DNA of 64,000 nt from CAZERD01 sp964515405 (GTDB lineage: Bacteria > Campylobacterota_A > Desulfurellia > Desulfurellales > CAZERD01), in assembly GCA_964515405.1 (NCBI GenBank), contig CAZERD010000001.1, positions 1 to 64,000 of the forward strand. The letters run 5' to 3'. Position numbers and translations under genes: made by a program. The notes beneath the pieces are model-generated. The model made no database searches, was not told the DNA's origin, and saw only the letters and a list, made by a program, of their open reading frames with translations. This document shows positions 58,410-64,000 of the stretch, piece by piece. Numbering within the stretch: position 1 is the stretch's first letter; each line of letters opens with the position of its first letter.

Positions 58410-60831
58410 TTGTTTCTACCCTTGAGAGTCCAACGACTTCGTCTCCATCTGAAAGCTCCATGAGTTTTATTCCATACGCCATTCTTCCCATAACTCTCAG
58501 CGTTTCTGATTTAATTCTTATGAGTTTACCCTTTCTTGTGATGAGGAAGATATCATCCTCAGGGGTGACTATGGAGCTTGCCACCACATAGTTGCCCTCT
58601 TTCAATTTCATACCTATTACACCTCTTCCTCCTCTCTTTATAAGTCTGATGTCGGATGTGTTTATGAGTTTGCCTATTCCCATTGCTGTTACTATTAGCA
58701 CTCTGGAGTTTTCTTCACCCCCAAATCTATCTGCTGATACAACTATGTCGGTGTTGGTCAGTTTTATGCCCCTCACGCCTGAGGCAGTTCTGCCCATCAA
58801 TCTTACGTCGGAAACCTTGAATCTTATAACCATTCCGTGTTTTGTCGTCAGTATGATGTTATCTTTCTCCGCTGTTTCAAGCACCCTTATCAGCGAGTCG
58901 TCTTCTGAGAGTGTGATGGCTATCTTCCCAGCTGAGGTAATGTTTGAAAACTCTGTCTTGTTACATCTCTTTACTATGCCATTTGAAGTGACAAAAAATA
59001 GATTCCCTCTTGCTTTCATGGGTAGGATTGTTTTAACAAATTCGCCGGGTTTGAGGTTTAGTAGGTTAACTATGGGTTTTCCTTTGGCTGTGGGTTGAAG
59101 TTTCGGTATTTCGTAGGTTTTTATTTTGTACACCCTGCCGGAATTTGTAAAGCATAGTAGGTCGTCTGTGCTTTCTGCTACAAAGACGTCCGATATGCTA
59201 TCCCCGTCCGCAAAAGTGGATACGAGTCTCCCTTTTCCGCCCTTATTCTGAGTGGAGTAGTTGCCAGCCGTAATAGTTTTTATATACCCTCTTCTTGAGA
59301 AGACGACAACGAGATTCTCAATCTTTATCATGTCCTCAATGTCTATTTTTTCTTCCTCTTCTTTTATCTCTGTTTTTCTTGAGTCTCCGTAGATTTTCTT
59401 GATTTCCGTGAGCTCTTTTTCTATTGTGAATTTCATTGCTTCTTTATTTGATAGTATTGTTTCGTATTGTTGTATGTCTTTGTTTAGTTGTTTGTATTCC
59501 TCAAGTAGCTTTTTTCTCTCAAGGCCTACCAGACGGGAGAGTTTCATGTCCAGTATTGCTTGGGCCTGACGGTCAGATAACGTGAATCTTTCCTTGAGTT
59601 TGTTTCTGGCTTCCTGGGTGTTTTTGGAAGATTTTATTATGTTTACCACTTCGTCTATGTATTCCAGCGCCCTCATCAAGCCTTCAAGCACATGTGCCCT
59701 ATCTCTGGCCTTGTTTAGTAAGAATGTGGTTTTCCTCTTTAGTATGTTTATCCTGTGCTTTACAAAGATTCCTATTAGTTCCTTTATATTGAGTACGCGG
59801 GGTACATTATCTTCAAGCGCTAGCATGTTTATGCCGAAAGTTATCTGCATGTTTGTATATTTATACAGGTTATTGAGCACAACATTTGCTTGTTCGTCTT
59901 TTTTTAGCTCGATAACTATTCTGACACCCTCCTTGCTTGATTCATCTCTAATGTCTGTTATGCCTTCTATTTTCTTGTTCTTCACGAGTTCGGATATGGA
60001 TTGTATAAGCAGTGATTTGTTGACTTGGTAGGGTATTTCGTACACAATTATAGATTCTTTATTCTTATTTCTTTCTATTTTAGCTTTGGATCTTATTTTT
60101 ACCCTACCCAGTCCGTGCTTGTAGGCTTCTACTATGCTGTTTCTGTCAAAACATATACCACCTGTTGGAAAGTCTGGTCCTGTTATTATGTTCATAAGTT
60201 CATCAATTGTGATTTCTCCTTCGCTTTTTAGGTAGGCGAGAGAAGCATCTATTATTTCGTTGAGGTTATGTGGTGGTATGTTTGTTGCGAATCCGACAGC
60301 TATTCCGCTTGAGCCGTTTATTAACAGATTGGGTATATAAGAAGGGAGTACTGAGGGCTCTTTGAGGGATTCATCGTAGTTTGGGACAAAATCTACAGTG
60401 TTTTTGTCAAGATCCCTAAGCATCTCTTCGGCTACCTTTGATAATCTTGCCTCTGTATATCTCATAGCTGCTGGTGAGTCCCCGTCAAGGGAGCCGAAGT
60501 TACCCTGTCCATCCACGAGGGGATACCTCATTGAGAAATCTTGGGCCATTCTCACGAGGGCATCGTAAACGGCTGAATCTCCGTGTGGATGGTATTTACC
60601 CACCACATCCCCAACTACTCGGGCACATTTTTTATAGGGTCTGTTATGTTCCAAGTTGAGTTCTTTCATAGCGTAGAGTATCCTTCTGTGAACGGGTTTG
60701 AGTCCATCTCTGGCATCAGGTATAGCCCTTCCAACGATTACACTCATGGAATAGTCAAGGTAAGACTGTTTCATGCTGGATTCTATATCGACTTCAACAA
60801 TATTTTTGTTCGAAAACAACATTTCCTCCAT
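58399..60831 (-). CDS. gyrA: DNA gyrase subunit A
   Basis: GyrA cuts and rejoins DNA in type II topoisomerase action. The 810 residues include the active tyrosine Y125 in [27 protein letters not shown] and a six-bladed C-terminal domain. The GyrA box reads Q-N-K-G-G-K-G instead of QRRGGKG, still compatible with gyrase. It lies eight bases after gyrB and overlaps ispB by 11. Confidence 0.95.
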   Translation of the reverse strand: MEEMLFSNKNIVEVDIESSMKQSYLDYSMSVIVGRAIPDARDGLKPVHRRILYAMKELNLEHNRPYKKCARVVGDVVGKYHPHGDSAVYDALVRMAQDFSMRYPLVDGQGNFGSLDGDSPAAMRYTEARLSKVAEEMLRDLDKNTVDFVPNYDESLKEPSVLPSYIPNLLINGSSGIAVGFATNIPPHNLNEIIDASLAYLKSEGEITIDELMNIITGPDFPTGGICFDRNSIVEAYKHGLGRVKIRSKAKIERNKNKESIIVYEIPYQVNKSLLIQSISELVKNKKIEGITDIRDESSKEGVRIVIELKKDEQANVVLNNLYKYTNMQITFGINMLALEDNVPRVLNIKELIGIFVKHRINILKRKTTFLLNKARDRAHVLEGLMRALEYIDEVVNIIKSSKNTQEARNKLKERFTLSDRQAQAILDMKLSRLVGLERKKLLEEYKQLNKDIQQYETILSNKEAMKFTIEKELTEIKKIYGDSRKTEIKEEEEKIDIEDMIKIENLVVVFSRRGYIKTITAGNYSTQNKGGKGRLVSTFADGDSISDVFVAESTDDLLCFTNSGRVYKIKTYEIPKLQPTAKGKPIVNLLNLKPGEFVKTILPMKARGNLFFVTSNGIVKRCNKTEFSNITSAGKIAITLSEDDSLIRVLETAEKDNIILTTKHGMVIRFKVSDVRLMGRTASGVRGIKLTNTDIVVSADRFGGEENSRVLIVTAMGIGKLINTSDIRLIKRGGRGVIGMKLKEGNYVVASSIVTPEDDIFLITRKGKLIRIKSETLRVMGRMAYGIKLMELSDGDEVVGLSRVETSDD

Positions 60832-60839
60832 ACTCCACC

Positions 60840-64000
<3,161 letters not shown>

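Overview
The window reads as a compact piece of chromosome from an anaerobic, diderm (Gram-negative type), probably thermophilic bacterium. The signs are ferredoxin-type 2-oxoacid oxidoreductase genes, oxygen-sensitive radical-SAM and Fe-S enzymes (ThiC, KamA family, IspH), heavy use of AGA/AGG and ATA codons, periplasmic proteins (DsbC-like, TRAP and ABC binding proteins, EnvC-like, AsmA-like), and very tight packing with overlapping genes and many GTG starts. The long form of GyrB, HemA-type haem synthesis and the recF-gyrB-gyrA order would suit a deep-branching diderm such as a Deferribacterota, Thermosulfidibacterota or Desulfobacterota relative. That placement is an impression, not a result. 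I see no rRNA, tRNA, prophage, transposon or insertion sequence, and no gene-free stretch over 300 bases.

Layout. The left edge (1-95) is the leader-distal end of a CRISPR array. Positions 162-4994 (minus) hold a 2-oxoacid:acceptor oxidoreductase operon led by an XRE-cupin regulator; its delta subunit is fused to a GltD-like flavoprotein. Positions 5158-11164 (plus) hold a small cysteine-rich V4R-like protein, then a five-gene peptide-type ABC transporter with its own promoter and an intercistronic terminator. Positions 11292-21099 (plus) form a run of overlapping genes: thiC, birA, a GGDEF protein, hisC, tyrA, cmk, ispH, a FBPase/IMPase and a zinc-type ABC transporter. Positions 21083-23823 (minus) hold thioredoxin and its reductase, then asd with an Rrf2 regulator. 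Positions 24003-27308 (plus) encode a multi-PAS GGDEF/EAL protein. Positions 27299-34993 (minus) hold an NtrC-type regulator without a DNA-binding domain, a large AsmA-like protein, a DsbC-like thiol protein, a molybdate/tungstate-type ABC permease and ATPase, and a LOG-like protein.

Positions 34995-40581 (minus) are the rpsF-ssb-rpsR-rplI-dnaB-uvrA operon, preceded by a leader hairpin. A divergent pair follows: trpB2 (minus) and a TRAP transporter plus DUF6282-like hydrolase (plus, 42210-45843). Then come a KamA-family aminomutase and a MoaE-like protein (plus). From 64000 down to 47197 runs one uninterrupted minus-strand set of 15 genes: recF, gyrB, gyrA, ispB, hemA, hemC, hemD, two transketolase halves, ftsE, ftsX, envC-like, ctpA, a divergent polysaccharide deacetylase and tsaD. 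Almost every junction overlaps or is separated by a few bases, so replication, isoprenoid, tetrapyrrole, pentose-phosphate and cell-division genes may share transcripts.

The points most worth a second look are: a FtsE whose Q-loop, signature, D-loop and H-loop are all altered while FtsX and an amidase-activator-type EnvC are kept; a 25-codon leader reading frame in frame with, and just upstream of, a modB gene that has no ribosome-binding site; the HTH-less NtrC regulator; the GltD-PorD fusion; and intercistronic terminators placed directly after both solute-binding-protein genes.
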